The notes below the pieces were generated by a model. The model saw only the letters and a program-made list of their open reading frames with translations. It made no database searches and was not told the DNA's origin. Shown piece by piece: positions 15,310 through 26,948 of a DNA stretch of 64,000 nt; the first letter of the stretch is position 1, and every line of letters starts with the position of its first letter. Source of the DNA: Kineosporia succinea (GTDB taxonomy: Bacteria > Actinomycetota > Actinomycetes > Actinomycetales > Kineosporiaceae); the NCBI RefSeq assembly GCF_030811555.1, contig NZ_JAUSQZ010000001.1:6817241-6881240 (forward strand), read 5' to 3'. The translations under genes were made by a program, and so were the position numbers.

Positions 15310-16194
15310 ATGAGCGAGCCCCGCACCGTCCTGATCACCGGCACCAGCACCGGTTTCGGGCGCCTGACCGCCGAGACCCTGGCCCGGCGCGGCCACCACG
15401 TCATCGCCGGACTGCGCGACGTGAAGGGTCGCAACCGGACCGCCACCGCCGAGCTGACCGCTCTGGCCGGGAACGAGGGTCTCTCGCTCGAGGTGATCGA
15501 GATCGACGTGACCGACGACGCGTCGGTGACCCGGGGCGTCCACCATCTGCTCACAACCACCGCCCGCCTCGACGCGGTGATCAACAACGCCGGCCGCAAC
15601 TTCGCCGGCCCCCTGGAGGCGTACACGGCCGCGGAGGCCATGCAGCAGTTCGACGTCAACACCCTCGGCGCGCTGCGCGTGAACAACGCCGTGATCCCGT
15701 TCCTGCGTGAGCAGGGCCACGGCGCCCTGATCCAGGTCGGCTCGCTCAGCGGCTGGGTGACGCCGCCGTTCAACGGCCTGTACGCGGCCAGCAAGGCCGC
15801 ACTCGCCTCGCTCACCGAGGCCTGGCACCACGAACTGGCGCCCTACGGCGTCGAATCCGTGCTCATCGAGCCGGCCGCCTATCCCACGAACATCGGCCAG
15901 AACGCGGCCATGCCGGCCGACCAGGAACGTCTCGGGCTCTACGGCGCCACCCTGGCAGCCTTCATCGGGGACATCACGAAGAACGCGGCCGCCCCGGGGT
16001 CGACCGCCGAGGTCAGTGACGCGCTGGCCGATCTGGTCGAACTTCCGCACGGCCGGCGGCCTCTGCGCACCCTGGTCGCGCCCGCCCGTCAGTTCGAGGC
16101 CGTGCGGGCCGTGCACGAGAAGGCGGCCGAGGCCACCCGGATCGTCGCGGAGGACATGGGGATCGACGGGTACCTGCGCCGGGCCCGGTCCTAG
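15310..16194 (+). CDS. SDR family oxidoreductase (TetR-controlled)
   Basis: A 294-residue classical SDR. The cofactor motif TGTSTGFG is at 11-18, NNAG of the fourth strand is present, and catalytic Ser/Tyr/Lys are in SLSGWVTPPFNGLYAASKAA. ATG 15310 has a GAAGGA site. The sequence resembles the oxidoreductases often found next to TetR repressors that clear reactive aldehydes or ketones. The substrate is unknown. It ends 17 bases before a hairpin shared with the convergent xylanolytic operon. Confidence 0.88.
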   Translation: MSEPRTVLITGTSTGFGRLTAETLARRGHHVIAGLRDVKGRNRTATAELTALAGNEGLSLEVIEIDVTDDASVTRGVHHLLTTTARLDAVINNAGRNFAGPLEAYTAAEAMQQFDVNTLGALRVNNAVIPFLREQGHGALIQVGSLSGWVTPPFNGLYAASKAALASLTEAWHHELAPYGVESVLIEPAAYPTNIGQNAAMPADQERLGLYGATLAAFIGDITKNAAAPGSTAEVSDALADLVELPHGRRPLRTLVAPARQFEAVRAVHEKAAEATRIVAEDMGIDGYLRRARS

Positions 16195-16211
16195 GCGGTC
16201 GCACACGCAGG

Positions 16212-16245
16212 GCGGTGCCGCCGGCCGGGTGGCCGACGGCACCGC
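16212..16245. terminator. Hairpin terminator between SDR and GH62 genes
   Basis: A 9-base stem GCGGTGCCG (16212-16220) and CGGCACCGC (16237-16245), with a GC-rich loop that can fold further, lies between two convergent stop codons. Confidence 0.65.
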
Positions 16246-16263
16246 ACGTGTGCTCAGGGATGC

Positions 16264-17742
16264 TCAGCGCTGCAGGGTCAGCAGGCCCGGCCGGTACGGG
16301 AGCAGGATGTACTCACCGCCCGAACTCGGCGAACGGCCCTGATAGAGCAGTTGCAGATTGCACGGGTCGACGGTCATGGTCTGATCCGCACTGGTGCGCA
16401 GCAGCTCACCGTGGCTGATGTCGTCGGTCCAGGTGGCGCCGCTGTTGGCCTTGCCCGCGAACGGGTTGCTCTCGCTCGTCGCCTGCGGGGTCCACGACCC
16501 CCCCAGGCTCGTGGCCGTGAACGACCGGAAGTAGCGCCGGTTGTTCGTGCCGATGGCCTCCACGATCATCAGGTACTGGTCGCGGCCCTGGAGCTTGTAG
16601 ACCTGCGGCGCCTCGAACAGGTTGTTCGTGGTGTCGCTCATCACCACGGTCGAGGTCGTGCCGAAGTTGCCCGGGAAGTTCCCGATCGGCATCGACGCCC
16701 GGTAGATCTTGCCGTTGTCCCCGGCGAAGAACAGGTACATGTTCGTGCCGTCACCGATCAGTGCCTGGTCGATGGGGCCGACGCCGGAGTCGGCGATGGT
16801 GCCGTTGAACAGGGGCTGCGCGGCCGACCAGCCGTTGGCGTTCGTGGGATCGGACGAGGTCCGGTAGGAGAACTTGGTCGGGCCCCACTGGTACGCCAGA
16901 ACCCAGATGTTCTTGGGCGCGAAGTAGAACAGGCTCGGCGCCACCGTTCCCGAGTTCATCGTGTTCTGGCTGGCACTCGCCAGGTCCGACCACTGAGAGA
17001 TCAGGCCGAAGTTCATCGAGCCCCAGGTCTTGCCGGTGCTGGCCGTGGTGGCGTAGACGAGCTGCTTGCCGTTGTAGGGCACGGTGGTGAAGTCCTTCAG
17101 CGACACCCAGCCGGACTTGGGGGTGGCCAGCGCCCCGGTCGAGCTCCAGCGGTAGGTCGAGGGCAGCGCGCACCCGCCGGGGGTGGAGCCGCCCCCGCCG
17201 ACCGGAACCAGCTGCCACTGCTGGTTGGTGCCGTTGGCGTCGTCGTACTGCACGACGTTGCCGCCGTCAGCGGTCGAAGCTCCCTGCACCTCGAGGGCTT
17301 TCCCGCTGTTGCGGTTGATCAGCTGGACGAACCCGTCGACGTCCTGGATGCTGAACTGCTGGTTGGCCGCGTTCAGGTCCGTCCACTGCACCACCGAGCC
17401 ACCGTTGGCCGTCGACCAGTTGTAGACGTCGAGCACCTTGCCCGACAGCCGCGACTTCAGCCGGTAGTACCCGTCGCCCGACGAGACGAACTGCCACTGC
17501 TGCTGGCTGCCGTCGTTACGCGTCCACTGGGTGATCCGCGCACCGTCGGTGGTGGCCAGGTTGTACACGTCCAGCGCCTTGCCGCTGTTGCGGTTGACCA
17601 GGATGTACGAGGCGTTGGTGTCGATCGTGGCGGCCGAGGCGCTGGTGGGCACGAGCACCGTGAAAAGCCCGGCGGCCAGGGCGGTCACGGTGACGGCGAC
17701 CAGGCTCAGCCAGGGCCGGCCGCGCTGGTGACGTGTTCTCAT
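16264..17742 (-). CDS. GH62 alpha-L-arabinofuranosidase with N-terminal CBM13
   Basis: A 492-residue secreted enzyme: signal peptide (1 to about 38, ending SASA), a ricin-type beta-trefoil CBM13 (about 45-175, three YxLxNRxSGKxLDV-like subdomains with QQW motifs), a Gly-rich linker and a GH62 catalytic domain (about 190-492; [20 protein letters not shown] and [12 protein letters not shown] are typical stretches). GH62 enzymes release arabinose side chains from arabinoxylan. ATG 17742 has GGAGGA 6 bases upstream. It follows the GH10 xylanase by 41 bases in the same direction, so the two form an operon. Its CBM13 is almost identical to that of the xylanase. Confidence 0.92.
   Translation of the reverse strand: MRTRHQRGRPWLSLVAVTVTALAAGLFTVLVPTSASAATIDTNASYILVNRNSGKALDVYNLATTDGARITQWTRNDGSQQQWQFVSSGDGYYRLKSRLSGKVLDVYNWSTANGGSVVQWTDLNAANQQFSIQDVDGFVQLINRNSGKALEVQGASTADGGNVVQYDDANGTNQQWQLVPVGGGGSTPGGCALPSTYRWSSTGALATPKSGWVSLKDFTTVPYNGKQLVYATTASTGKTWGSMNFGLISQWSDLASASQNTMNSGTVAPSLFYFAPKNIWVLAYQWGPTKFSYRTSSDPTNANGWSAAQPLFNGTIADSGVGPIDQALIGDGTNMYLFFAGDNGKIYRASMPIGNFPGNFGTTSTVVMSDTTNNLFEAPQVYKLQGRDQYLMIVEAIGTNNRRYFRSFTATSLGGSWTPQATSESNPFAGKANSGATWTDDISHGELLRTSADQTMTVDPCNLQLLYQGRSPSSGGEYILLPYRPGLLTLQR
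17209..17619 (-). repeat. CBM13-coding repeat, copy in GH62 gene
   Basis: About 411 bases align without gaps to 17799-18209 (offset 590). By hand count about 23 positions differ. The 154-base block 17342-17495 is identical to 17932-18085. It encodes the beta-trefoil module of the GH62 enzyme. Confidence 0.88.
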
Positions 17743-17783
17743 CGGTGTCCTCCGGACGTCGTTGTCGGTGGGCGCACGGCGCG

Positions 17784-19734
<1,951 letters not shown>

Positions 19735-21330
19735 GTGGCGCCAGCCGTTCCCTCTGACAGCGACGTGGAGATGCCGACCAGTCACCTGGATGAGACCGCT
19801 CGCGTCGAGGCGGCGCGGGCCGGAGACCGGCAGGCGCTGGAAGAGGTGCTGCGCGGGCGCCTGCCGTTCGTCTACACCATCGTCCGGCGGGCGATGGGCG
19901 GCAGCCCGGAGGTCGACGACGTCGTCCAGGAGACGATGCTCCGGGCGGTGCGCGAGGTGTCCCGACTGAGCCGCCCCGAGAGCTTCCGGGCCTGGCTGGC
20001 GGCCATCACGATCCGCCAGATCAGCACCTACCAGCAGCGGGACCGGCGCTGGGAGGCCCACACCACCGCCCTCGACGACCTGATCGGGCACGAGGGGTCG
20101 GACGCGTCGCTGAGCTCCCGTTTCGAGGACGTCACGGTGCTGCAGCTGCACCTGGCCGACCAGCGTCACCAGCTGGTGCGGGCCCGGGCCTGGCTGAATC
20201 CCGACGATCAGAGCGTGCTCTCGCTGTGGTGGCTGGAGGCCGCCGGCGAGCTGAGCCGGCCGGACCTGGCCGCGGCGCTCGGCGTGAGCGTCGCGCACGC
20301 CACCGTGCGCGTGCAGAGGATGCAGACCCAGCTCGCCCTGACCCGTGCCCTCGCCGCCGCGGTCGAGGCCCGGCCGCGGTGCGCCCGTCTCGAGGTCGTC
20401 CTGCGGGACTGGGACGGCCGGCCCGGACCCCTGTGGCGCAAGCGCATCCTGCGCCACACCCGCTCGTGCCGGGTCTGCCAGGGCGAGGCCAACGGCCTGA
20501 TCGCCCCTGAGACTCTCCTGCTGGGACTGGCCCTGCTGCCGGTGCCCGCCGCCCTGATCGGCAAGATCTCCCTGAGCGCGACCCCGTCCGCCGCCGCGAC
20601 CGCCGGCGCCGGGCCGGCCCTCAAGATCCCGTTCCTGCAGGCCGTGGCCGCCAAACCGGTGGCCGCCCTGCTGGTGACCGGCACCCTCCTGGGCGGTGCC
20701 GTCGCCGTCGTCCCCGACCGGCCGGGTCTCACGTCCACTCCCCCCGTCGTGGTCACCCTCCCCCCACCGGTGACCACGACGTCCACCATCCCGCCGACCC
20801 CTTCGGCAGCCGCACCCACCCCCTCACCCTCGAGGCAACAGGACGCCCGCCCGTCGCCGAAGACCCCGGCCCGGGCGACGCACGCCGCCAGCACGGTGAG
20901 ATCGGGAGTGCTGAGAGCCGGGCCGGTCTCCCTGGAGGCCGCCGACATCCCCGGCTTCTACGCCTCGACCAGTGCGACGTACGGAGTCCTGGAGCAGCCG
21001 GCATCCGCCGAGCGCGCCACCTTCGTCGTGGTCACCGGCCTGGCGAACGCGGACTGCTACTCGTTCCGCGTGGGCGACGGCCAGTACCTGCGTCACTCCT
21101 CCTGGCGGGTGCGCGTCGGCGACGACGACGGCACCGCGTTGTTCCGCGGGGACGCCACCTTCTGTGCCCGCACCGGCTCCGCGTCCGGCTCCGTCGCCCT
21201 GGAGGCGGCGAACTACCCGGGCTGGTTCCTGCGTCACCGCGACATGCAGCTGTGGGTGGACCAGGACGACGACTCGGCGCAGTTCCGGGCCGACAGTTCC
21301 TTCCGGGTGAGGGCTCCGCTGAGCGACTGA
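19735..21330 (+). CDS. Sigma-70 family factor fused to ZAS-like motif, membrane segment(s) and AbfB domain
   Basis: A 531-residue chimera. Residues about 20-95 form sigma region 2 (VYTIVRRAMGGSPEVDDVVQ, EVSRLSRPESFRAWLAAI). Region 4 lies at about 155-210 (LSRPDLAAALGVSVAHATVR). A zinc-type motif H241-TRS-C245-RV-C248 follows, matching the HxxxCxxC of ZAS anti-sigma factors. Hydrophobic stretches lie at about 259-281 and 298-323, then a Pro/Thr linker (329-385). A C-terminal domain (about 390-531) has AbfB/CBM42 repeats (SLEAADIPGFYAS, SVALEAANYPGWFLRHRD). AbfB domains bind arabinofuranose. Lying between xylanase and arabinofuranosidase genes, it probably senses arabinoxylan outside and directs transcription. 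GTG 19735 is chosen by GGGGAG; ATG 19771 is possible. Confidence 0.85.
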   Translation: MAPAVPSDSDVEMPTSHLDETARVEAARAGDRQALEEVLRGRLPFVYTIVRRAMGGSPEVDDVVQETMLRAVREVSRLSRPESFRAWLAAITIRQISTYQQRDRRWEAHTTALDDLIGHEGSDASLSSRFEDVTVLQLHLADQRHQLVRARAWLNPDDQSVLSLWWLEAAGELSRPDLAAALGVSVAHATVRVQRMQTQLALTRALAAAVEARPRCARLEVVLRDWDGRPGPLWRKRILRHTRSCRVCQGEANGLIAPETLLLGLALLPVPAALIGKISLSATPSAAATAGAGPALKIPFLQAVAAKPVAALLVTGTLLGGAVAVVPDRPGLTSTPPVVVTLPPPVTTTSTIPPTPSAAAPTPSPSRQQDARPSPKTPARATHAASTVRSGVLRAGPVSLEAADIPGFYASTSATYGVLEQPASAERATFVVVTGLANADCYSFRVGDGQYLRHSSWRVRVGDDDGTALFRGDATFCARTGSASGSVALEAANYPGWFLRHRDMQLWVDQDDDSAQFRADSSFRVRAPLSD

Positions 21331-21449
21331 CCGCGGCACGACCGGGCCAGACTCCCTGTGGTCCGAGCTCGATTTGACGTTGGCTTGAACCATGTCGGGA
21401 GTCGCCGACCGATGGAACGAATTTCACTGTCAGGCAGCACTTTTGATTG

Positions 21450-21479
21450 TTGACGCGCCCGCCGGTTCCGTTCTACCTT
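21450..21479 (+). promoter_or_regulatory. Candidate promoter of the GH30 gene
   Basis: TTGACG (21450-21455), an 18-base spacer and TACCTT (21474-21479) lie about 145 bases before the GH30 start. The rest of 21331-21622 shows no gene. Confidence 0.4.
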
Positions 21480-21622
21480 CGGCGCAGCGGACGCCGGCCG
21501 GGCACCGTCGTCGAGATCGATGCTCACGCACGCCCACCCTCGTTCCGGGTCGGGCCCCGGCCACTCGACCGACTCGTCCGCCGAAGCGCAGTCCTCAGAC
21601 CGCAGTCCTCAGGAGGCTCCCG

Positions 21623-22930
21623 ATGACGCAGGATCAGCACCGCCCAGGCCACCGGCCCCGGATCTGGGGTCGCCGGAGCGTCCTGACCGCGATGGGTGCC
21701 GTCCCCACGCTCGGGGTCGCCGCGGTCATGGTGGGCGCATCGTCGGCGTCGGCCCAGACCGCGTCCATCAACCCATCGGCCTCACGGCAGACGATCCGGG
21801 GTTTCGGGGCGATGACCCACGCGGCCTGGGTCGGTGACCTGACCACGGCCCAGCGGGAGACCGCGTTCGGCACCGGGGCGGGTCAGCTGGGCTTCTCCGT
21901 CCTGCGCATCCCGGTCGGCGAGAACCGCTCGGACTGGAGCCGCGACCTGGCCACCGCCCAGCGGGCGGTGCGGTCCGGGGCCATCGTCTTCGCCTCCCCG
22001 TGGAACCCGCCGGCGAGCATGACCGAGACCTTCACCCGGGGCAGTCAGACCAACGCGCGGCGGCTGAAGGCGTCGTCGTACGCCGCCTACGCGCAGCACC
22101 TGAACGACTTCACGGCCTACATGCGCGGCAACGGCGTCGACCTGTACGCCATCTCGATCCAGAACGAACCGGACTACGCCCAGGACTGGACCTGGTGGAC
22201 CACCGCGGAGATCACCCGGTTCCTGCGCGAGAACGCCGGCTCGATCAGCACCCGGGTCATCGCGCCGGAGTCGTTCCAGTACGTGAAGTCGATGTCCGAC
22301 CCGATCCTGAACGACGCCGCCGCCCTGGCGAACGTGGACATCATCGGGGCGCACCTCTACGGCACGCCGTACGCCAACTTCCCCTATCCCCTGTTCAAGC
22401 AGAAGGGGGCGGGCAAGGACCTGTGGATGACCGAGGTGTACCACCCCAACAGCAACGCCAACTCGGGCGACGCCTGGCCCGAGGCCCTGGACGTGGGAGA
22501 GCACATCCACCACGCCATGGTGGACGCGGAGTTCCAGACCTACGTCTGGTGGTACCTGCGCCGTAGTTACGGTCCCATGCGGGAGGACGGCCGGATCAGC
22601 AAGCGCGGGGCCCTGATGACGCACTTCGCGCGGTTCGTGCGCCCCGGGGCCGTGCGCGTCGACGCGACCGCCAACCCGGCCTCGGGCGTCTTCGTCTCCG
22701 CCTACCGCACCGGCTCCTCCGTGGTCGTCGTGGCCCTCAACACGAACACCTCGGCGGTGAGCCAGCAGTTCACGCTGGCCGGCACCGCTGTCTCCGGCAG
22801 CGTTTCGAACTGGCTGACGGACGCGAGCCGAACCGTCGCGGCGCAGAGTGCCCTGACGATGTCGAACGGTTCACTCACGACCTCGCTGCCCGCCCGCAGC
22901 GCCATGACCTTCGTCCTGCCGCTGGGCTGA
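21623..22930 (+). CDS. GH30 subfamily 8 glucuronoxylanase (XynC-like)
   Basis: A 435-residue enzyme with a Tat-type signal (GRRSVLTAMG, cleavage near SASAQT), a (beta/alpha)8 barrel and the side beta-domain. The acid/base is E182 in SIQNEPDY and the nucleophile E271 in LWMTEVYHP. YVWWYLRRSYGPMREDG matches the segment of Bacillus XynC that holds the arginine contacting the 4-O-methylglucuronate branch, so it should cut xylan next to glucuronate substitutions. ATG 21623 has AGGAGG 6 bases upstream; an in-frame extension further upstream is not supported. It is followed by a strong terminator. It complements GH10 and GH62 in attacking arabinoglucuronoxylan. Confidence 0.94.
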   Translation: MTQDQHRPGHRPRIWGRRSVLTAMGAVPTLGVAAVMVGASSASAQTASINPSASRQTIRGFGAMTHAAWVGDLTTAQRETAFGTGAGQLGFSVLRIPVGENRSDWSRDLATAQRAVRSGAIVFASPWNPPASMTETFTRGSQTNARRLKASSYAAYAQHLNDFTAYMRGNGVDLYAISIQNEPDYAQDWTWWTTAEITRFLRENAGSISTRVIAPESFQYVKSMSDPILNDAAALANVDIIGAHLYGTPYANFPYPLFKQKGAGKDLWMTEVYHPNSNANSGDAWPEALDVGEHIHHAMVDAEFQTYVWWYLRRSYGPMREDGRISKRGALMTHFARFVRPGAVRVDATANPASGVFVSAYRTGSSVVVVALNTNTSAVSQQFTLAGTAVSGSVSNWLTDASRTVAAQSALTMSNGSLTTSLPARSAMTFVLPLG

Positions 22931-22988
22931 TTCTCGGTCGTCCGGAGCAAGTCGCCGAACGACAGGGGTTCGAGGCCGAGATCGCCAC

Positions 22989-23025
22989 GGGGCCGAGGAT
23001 CCTGGTGCACCGGATCCTCGGCCCC
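22989..23025 (+). terminator. Strong hairpin terminator after GH30
   Basis: A perfect 14-base inverted repeat (22989-23002 with 23012-23025) and a 9-base loop lie 58 bases after the GH30 stop. Confidence 0.82.
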
Positions 23026-23091
23026 GCCGCGCCCTCGCGGTGGTCGCAGACGGGCCGCTCCCCCGGCTCGCACGAGGAGCTGAAGCCGGTC

Positions 23092-23120
23092 TGACATCTT
23101 CTTGACAAGTCCTTCACATC
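23092..23120 (+). promoter_or_regulatory. Direct repeat and -35 box upstream of the ABC operon
   Basis: TGACATC (23092-23098) and TCACATC (23114-23120) are 22 bases apart, two helical turns, as in OmpR-type regulator sites. A TTGACA hexamer lies between them (23102-23107). The response regulator encoded at 26949 is the natural candidate; no clear -10 was found. Confidence 0.3.
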
Positions 23121-23140
23121 TGCTGGGCATGGTGTGCGCC

Positions 23141-23761
23141 ATGACCACCACCCTGCGGCGCTCACGCCGGAATCCGGCCCTGGTTCTGCTCTTTCCCGTC
23201 ACCACGCTGCTCCTGACCGCCTGTTCCGGTGGCGACGACGGCGGGCCGGTCGCTCCGGTGGCGTCGGTGAAGAGATCGACCACGCCGACCCCCGAGGTGG
23301 ACGACGCGTCCGGGGCGAGCGCGAACCCCGCCGACGTCGAGGCCCGCCGGCCCCAGCTGCGGGTGGACACGACCGATGCCGAGGAGGGACGTCTCTACAC
23401 GGTCTGGGGCGACTGCCTGAGGGCGAAGGGCGCGGAGATGGGCTGGAAGGACGGCGGGGACGGCATCCGCTGGTCGTTCCCCTCGCCCGAGGAGAGGAAG
23501 AAGTGGCCGCAGGCCTTCGAGGACTGCGCGACCAAGGAACCGATCCTTCCGGCGGCCACCGACCCTGAACGTAACCCGGACTACGACAACGACTTCCGCG
23601 CGTACGTGAAGTGCATCAACCGGGACTCCGCCATCATCAAGGTCAAGCAGATCAGCGACGGCTGGACCTACGCCGACGACTACGACGTGCCGGACGGCGC
23701 CTGGGCCGACTTCGAGAAGGTCGACCGGGCCTGCGAGATCGAGGGTTTCGGCGGTGAGTGA
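23141..23761 (+). CDS. Lipoprotein of unknown function, first gene of the ABC operon
   Basis: A 206-residue protein with a lipoprotein signal (LLLTACSGG, lipidated Cys near residue 28), a low-complexity Ser/Thr/Pro stretch and a soluble domain with paired cysteines (WGDCLRAKG, FEDCATKE, VKCINRD, DRACEIEG) that may form two disulfides. It is paralogous to the lipoprotein at 61036-61665: both carry a RPQLR(V/L)D segment followed by a D/H-xDCL motif. It overlaps the adaptor gene by 8 bases, so it belongs to the transporter. I infer an extracytoplasmic accessory or substrate-sensing part; the family has no known function that I can name. Confidence 0.78.
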   Translation: MTTTLRRSRRNPALVLLFPVTTLLLTACSGGDDGGPVAPVASVKRSTTPTPEVDDASGASANPADVEARRPQLRVDTTDAEEGRLYTVWGDCLRAKGAEMGWKDGGDGIRWSFPSPEERKKWPQAFEDCATKEPILPAATDPERNPDYDNDFRAYVKCINRDSAIIKVKQISDGWTYADDYDVPDGAWADFEKVDRACEIEGFGGE

Positions 23762-24983
23762 CGAACTTCCCCGGCCCCGGTTGCGACGGCCTCTCACGGT
23801 GACGGCGGCCGTGGCGTCCGTGGCCCTGGTCGGCTCCGGCGTCTACCTGATCACCCGCCCCGAGGAGGCCGGGGCGGCCCGGCCTGCCGCCGCCGCCCTG
23901 GAGAAGGTCACCGTCACCCGTACCGACCTGGACGACCACCAGCTCCTGCCCGGAACCCTGGGCTACGGACGGCCGCGGGCGGTGAAGGGAACCCGCACCG
24001 GGTCGGTGACCCAGATCGTGCGCGCCGGAAAGACTCTGGAGCGCGGCGATCAGCTGGCCCGGGTGGACGACCAGCCGATGATCGTGTTCTACGGGCAGAC
24101 CCCGCTGTTCCGCGACCTGGACCGGCGGGGCCTGGTGGGCCGGGACGTGAAGGTGGTGGCCGACAATCTGCTGGCCCTGGGCTACGGCATCGGCGAGCAG
24201 CCCGCGGTCGGCAGCCTGATCCAGGCACCCGACGAATCCGCCCCCACGCCCCCCGGCGATCCCGACCTCGCGAGAACCGACACGCAGGAGCCGGACCCGC
24301 AACCGACTCCGGCGGCGACCACCGCGTCCAGGCGTCACGTCCGCGTCCAGGCGGGCGACGGCGTCCTCACCCCGGCCCTCCTGCTGGCCATCGGCCGCTG
24401 GCGGGAGGACGTCGGTCTCGACGACACCGGCACCGACGGTCTACGGATGGGGGACGTGGTGGTGCTCAGCGGCCCGGTACGGGTCGACACCGCGACCGCA
24501 GCCCTGGGCGACGCGGGCGACGGCCCCCTCGTCACCGTCACCTCCCGCGAGAAAACCGTTCTGGTACAGGTTGATTCGGCCAGGATCAGCAGTGTCCGGG
24601 TGGGTCAGAAGGTGCGGGTCGCCCTGCCCGACCAGAGGCGGGTGCGCGCCACGGTGCGGGGCATCAGCCGCACCGTCGAGGACCAGCCCGAGGATCAGGG
24701 CGAGAGCGTGCCCAAGCAGGACGTGACCATCACCGTCGACAAGACCGCCGCCCTGAAACATCTGGATGCCGCATCGGTCACGGTCGAGTTCACCACCGGC
24801 ACAGCCAAGGACGTGCTCGCCGTGCCCGTGGGTTCCCTGCTGGCCCTCGCCGGGGGCGGTTACGCCCTTCAGCCGCCGCAGGGCGCGCTGATCCCGGTGG
24901 AGACCGGGATGTTCGCCGACGGCCTGGTCGAGGTCGAGGGGGACGGTGTCCGTGAGGGGCTGGAAGTGGTGACGACGCGGTGA
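23754..24983 (+). CDS. MacA-like adaptor with peptidoglycan-binding-type domain
   Basis: A 409-residue protein with one N-terminal membrane helix (about 15-37) and a HlyD/MacA-like extracytoplasmic body. A PG_binding_1-like module (about 195-235, [28 protein letters not shown]) is followed by a beta-barrel region ([15 protein letters not shown]) and a C-terminal [18 protein letters not shown] stretch typical of actinobacterial efflux adaptors. The start overlaps the lipoprotein stop and the stop overlaps the ATPase start (GTGA). It should link the MacB-type pump to the cell envelope. It is paralogous to 61662-62867. Confidence 0.85.
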   Translation: MSDELPRPRLRRPLTVTAAVASVALVGSGVYLITRPEEAGAARPAAAALEKVTVTRTDLDDHQLLPGTLGYGRPRAVKGTRTGSVTQIVRAGKTLERGDQLARVDDQPMIVFYGQTPLFRDLDRRGLVGRDVKVVADNLLALGYGIGEQPAVGSLIQAPDESAPTPPGDPDLARTDTQEPDPQPTPAATTASRRHVRVQAGDGVLTPALLLAIGRWREDVGLDDTGTDGLRMGDVVVLSGPVRVDTATAALGDAGDGPLVTVTSREKTVLVQVDSARISSVRVGQKVRVALPDQRRVRATVRGISRTVEDQPEDQGESVPKQDVTITVDKTAALKHLDAASVTVEFTTGTAKDVLAVPVGSLLALAGGGYALQPPQGALIPVETGMFADGLVEVEGDGVREGLEVVTTR

Positions 24984-25669
24984 GCCGGAGCGTTCTGGAG
25001 GTCCGGGACGTCAGCATGGTCTACCCCGGCGGGGTGCACGCCCTGCGCCAGGTCCGGCTGAGCGTCACGGCCGGGGAAATGCTCGCCATCGTCGGGCCTT
25101 CGGGCTCGGGCAAGTCGACGTTGCTCAACATCATGGGCACTCTCGACCGGCCGACCCACGGCCACGTGGAGCTGGACGGCCTCGACACCTCCCGGCTCAG
25201 CGACCGTCAGCTGTCGGCCGTGCGAGGACGGCGTCTGGGGTTCGTCTTCCAGCAGTTCCATCTCGCCGAGGGGCTCAGCGCCGTGGACAACGTGACCACC
25301 GGGCTGATGTACGCGGGGGTGCCTCGCCGGCGGCGCGAGCCCCTGGCCCGGGCGGCCCTGGACCGGGTCGGGCTGTCCCGCCGCGCCGGGCACCGGCCCC
25401 ACCAGCTCTCGGGCGGCGAGAAGCAGCGCGTCGCCATCGCCCGGGCGCTGGTCAACCGCCCCGCCCTGGTCCTGGCCGACGAGCCGACCGGGGCCCTGGA
25501 CACCGCGACCGGCCTGGCCGTGCTCGACCTGCTGACCTCACTGAACCGGGAGGGCACCACCATCGCCGTGATCACCCACGACCTCGACCTCGCCGCCCGC
25601 CTGCCGCGGTGCGTCACGATGCGCGACGGTCGGCTGGTCTCCGACGTGCTCCAGGCGGTGGACGCGTGA
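24980..25669 (+). CDS. MacB/LolD-type ABC transporter ATP-binding protein
   Basis: A 229-residue ATPase with Walker [10 protein letters not shown], signature [15 protein letters not shown], Walker [13 protein letters not shown] and a switch His in VITHD. The [12 protein letters not shown] form is typical of the MacB-LolD-FtsE class, which drives mechanotransmission rather than classical transport. It is coupled on both sides by 4-base overlaps to the adaptor and permease. It is paralogous to 62864-63523 with nearly the same motifs. Confidence 0.94.
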   Translation: MSRSVLEVRDVSMVYPGGVHALRQVRLSVTAGEMLAIVGPSGSGKSTLLNIMGTLDRPTHGHVELDGLDTSRLSDRQLSAVRGRRLGFVFQQFHLAEGLSAVDNVTTGLMYAGVPRRRREPLARAALDRVGLSRRAGHRPHQLSGGEKQRVAIARALVNRPALVLADEPTGALDTATGLAVLDLLTSLNREGTTIAVITHDLDLAARLPRCVTMRDGRLVSDVLQAVDA

Positions 25670-26877
25670 GTGTCCCCCCTGAGCTGTCACCGGCCCGGCT
25701 CTCGCTGCGGGACCTGCTCGGGCTGGGCCTGATCGGCATCCGCACCCGGCGCCTGCGGGCGGCCCTGTCCGGCCTCGGGATCTCGATCGGGATCGCCACC
25801 CTCGTGGTGGTGACCACCATCCCGGCCTCCAGCCAGGCGCACCTCCTGGCCCGGATCAGCGCTCTGGGCACGGACATGCTCCAGGTCACCTACGACGTGA
25901 ACGCCGAGCCGAAGATCGTCCTCCCGCCCTCGTCGGTGGACATGGTGTCCCGCATCGGCCCGGTCAGCGTCGCCAGCGCGGTGGCGAACCTGAACCGGCG
26001 CGTCGTGCGCTCGGAGGCCTCCGGCCCCATCGACGACAGCGGCGTCACCACCCTGGCCGCGCGCGACGACCTGCTGCGGGCCGTCAACGGCCGCGTCCGC
26101 TCCGGGCGCTTCCTGTCCCCCTCGACCAGTGCGTTCCCCACGGTCGTGCTGGGCTCGGAGGCCGCCGGGCGGCTGGGCCTGGACGACCTGGCCCGGATCA
26201 GGCCGGCGCCCCAGATCCGCATCGGCGACAAGGACTTCACCGTGATCGGCATCCTGGAACCCGTGCCGTTGTTCCCCGACCTGGACGTCTCCGCGCTGAT
26301 CGGCTGGCCGGCGGCGACCGAGGTGTTCGGGTTCGGCGGCAGCCCGACCATCATCTACGTGAAGGCCGACGAGTCGCTGCTCGCCGACGTCCGCGCGGTG
26401 CTGCCCGCGACCGTGAACCCGCAGCTGCCCGGGGTGGTCCGGGTCAGCCGGCCCTCGGACGCGCTGGCCGCCAAGGAGGCCACGCAGCAGGCCTATTCGG
26501 GGCTCTTCCTGGGGCTGGCCGGGGTGGCGCTGCTGGTCGGCGGGATCGGGGTGGCGAACACGATGTACATCTCGGTGCTGGAACGCCGCCGTGAGATCGG
26601 CGTGCGGCGGGCCCTGGGCGCCAGCCGGGGGCAGGTGCGGGCGCAGTTCCTCACCGAGTCCGCGGCCCTGTCCGGCCTGGGCGGACTGGCCGGGACGCTG
26701 ATCGGCTGCCTGGCCAGCGTCGCCTACTGCCAGGCGCAGGGCTGGCCCCCGGTCCTGTCGCCGCCCACCCTGATGGCAGGTCTGGCCGGGGCGGTGGTGA
26801 TCGGGATGGCGGCCGGCGCCTACCCGTCCGTGCAGGCCTCCCGGCTGACCCCCACCGCGGCACTGGCGGCCCCCTGA
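25666..26877 (+). CDS. MacB-type ABC transporter permease
   Basis: A 403-residue protein. An N-terminal membrane helix (about 25-50, [20 protein letters not shown]) precedes a MacB-like periplasmic core (about 55-275) and three C-terminal helices with the FtsX-type cytoplasmic motif [19 protein letters not shown]. Start GTG 25666 overlaps the ATPase stop. With the ATPase and adaptor it forms a probable efflux or envelope-stress pump for peptides, antibiotics or lipids; the substrate is not deducible. The two-component genes follow after 71 bases. Confidence 0.92.
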   Translation: MSVPPELSPARLSLRDLLGLGLIGIRTRRLRAALSGLGISIGIATLVVVTTIPASSQAHLLARISALGTDMLQVTYDVNAEPKIVLPPSSVDMVSRIGPVSVASAVANLNRRVVRSEASGPIDDSGVTTLAARDDLLRAVNGRVRSGRFLSPSTSAFPTVVLGSEAAGRLGLDDLARIRPAPQIRIGDKDFTVIGILEPVPLFPDLDVSALIGWPAATEVFGFGGSPTIIYVKADESLLADVRAVLPATVNPQLPGVVRVSRPSDALAAKEATQQAYSGLFLGLAGVALLVGGIGVANTMYISVLERRREIGVRRALGASRGQVRAQFLTESAALSGLGGLAGTLIGCLASVAYCQAQGWPPVLSPPTLMAGLAGAVVIGMAAGAYPSVQASRLTPTAALAAP

Positions 26878-26948
26878 ACGCTGTTCGGGCAGGATTGACC
26901 GGGAACGAGCACGAGCCGGATCGAGCGAAGAGGACGACGAGGACCCCG

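Noticed and set aside
21392-21622. N-terminal extension of the GH30 gene
   Set aside because: The frame is open upstream, but AGGAGG and a Tat signal begin exactly at ATG 21623, and the extension has no signal or homology.
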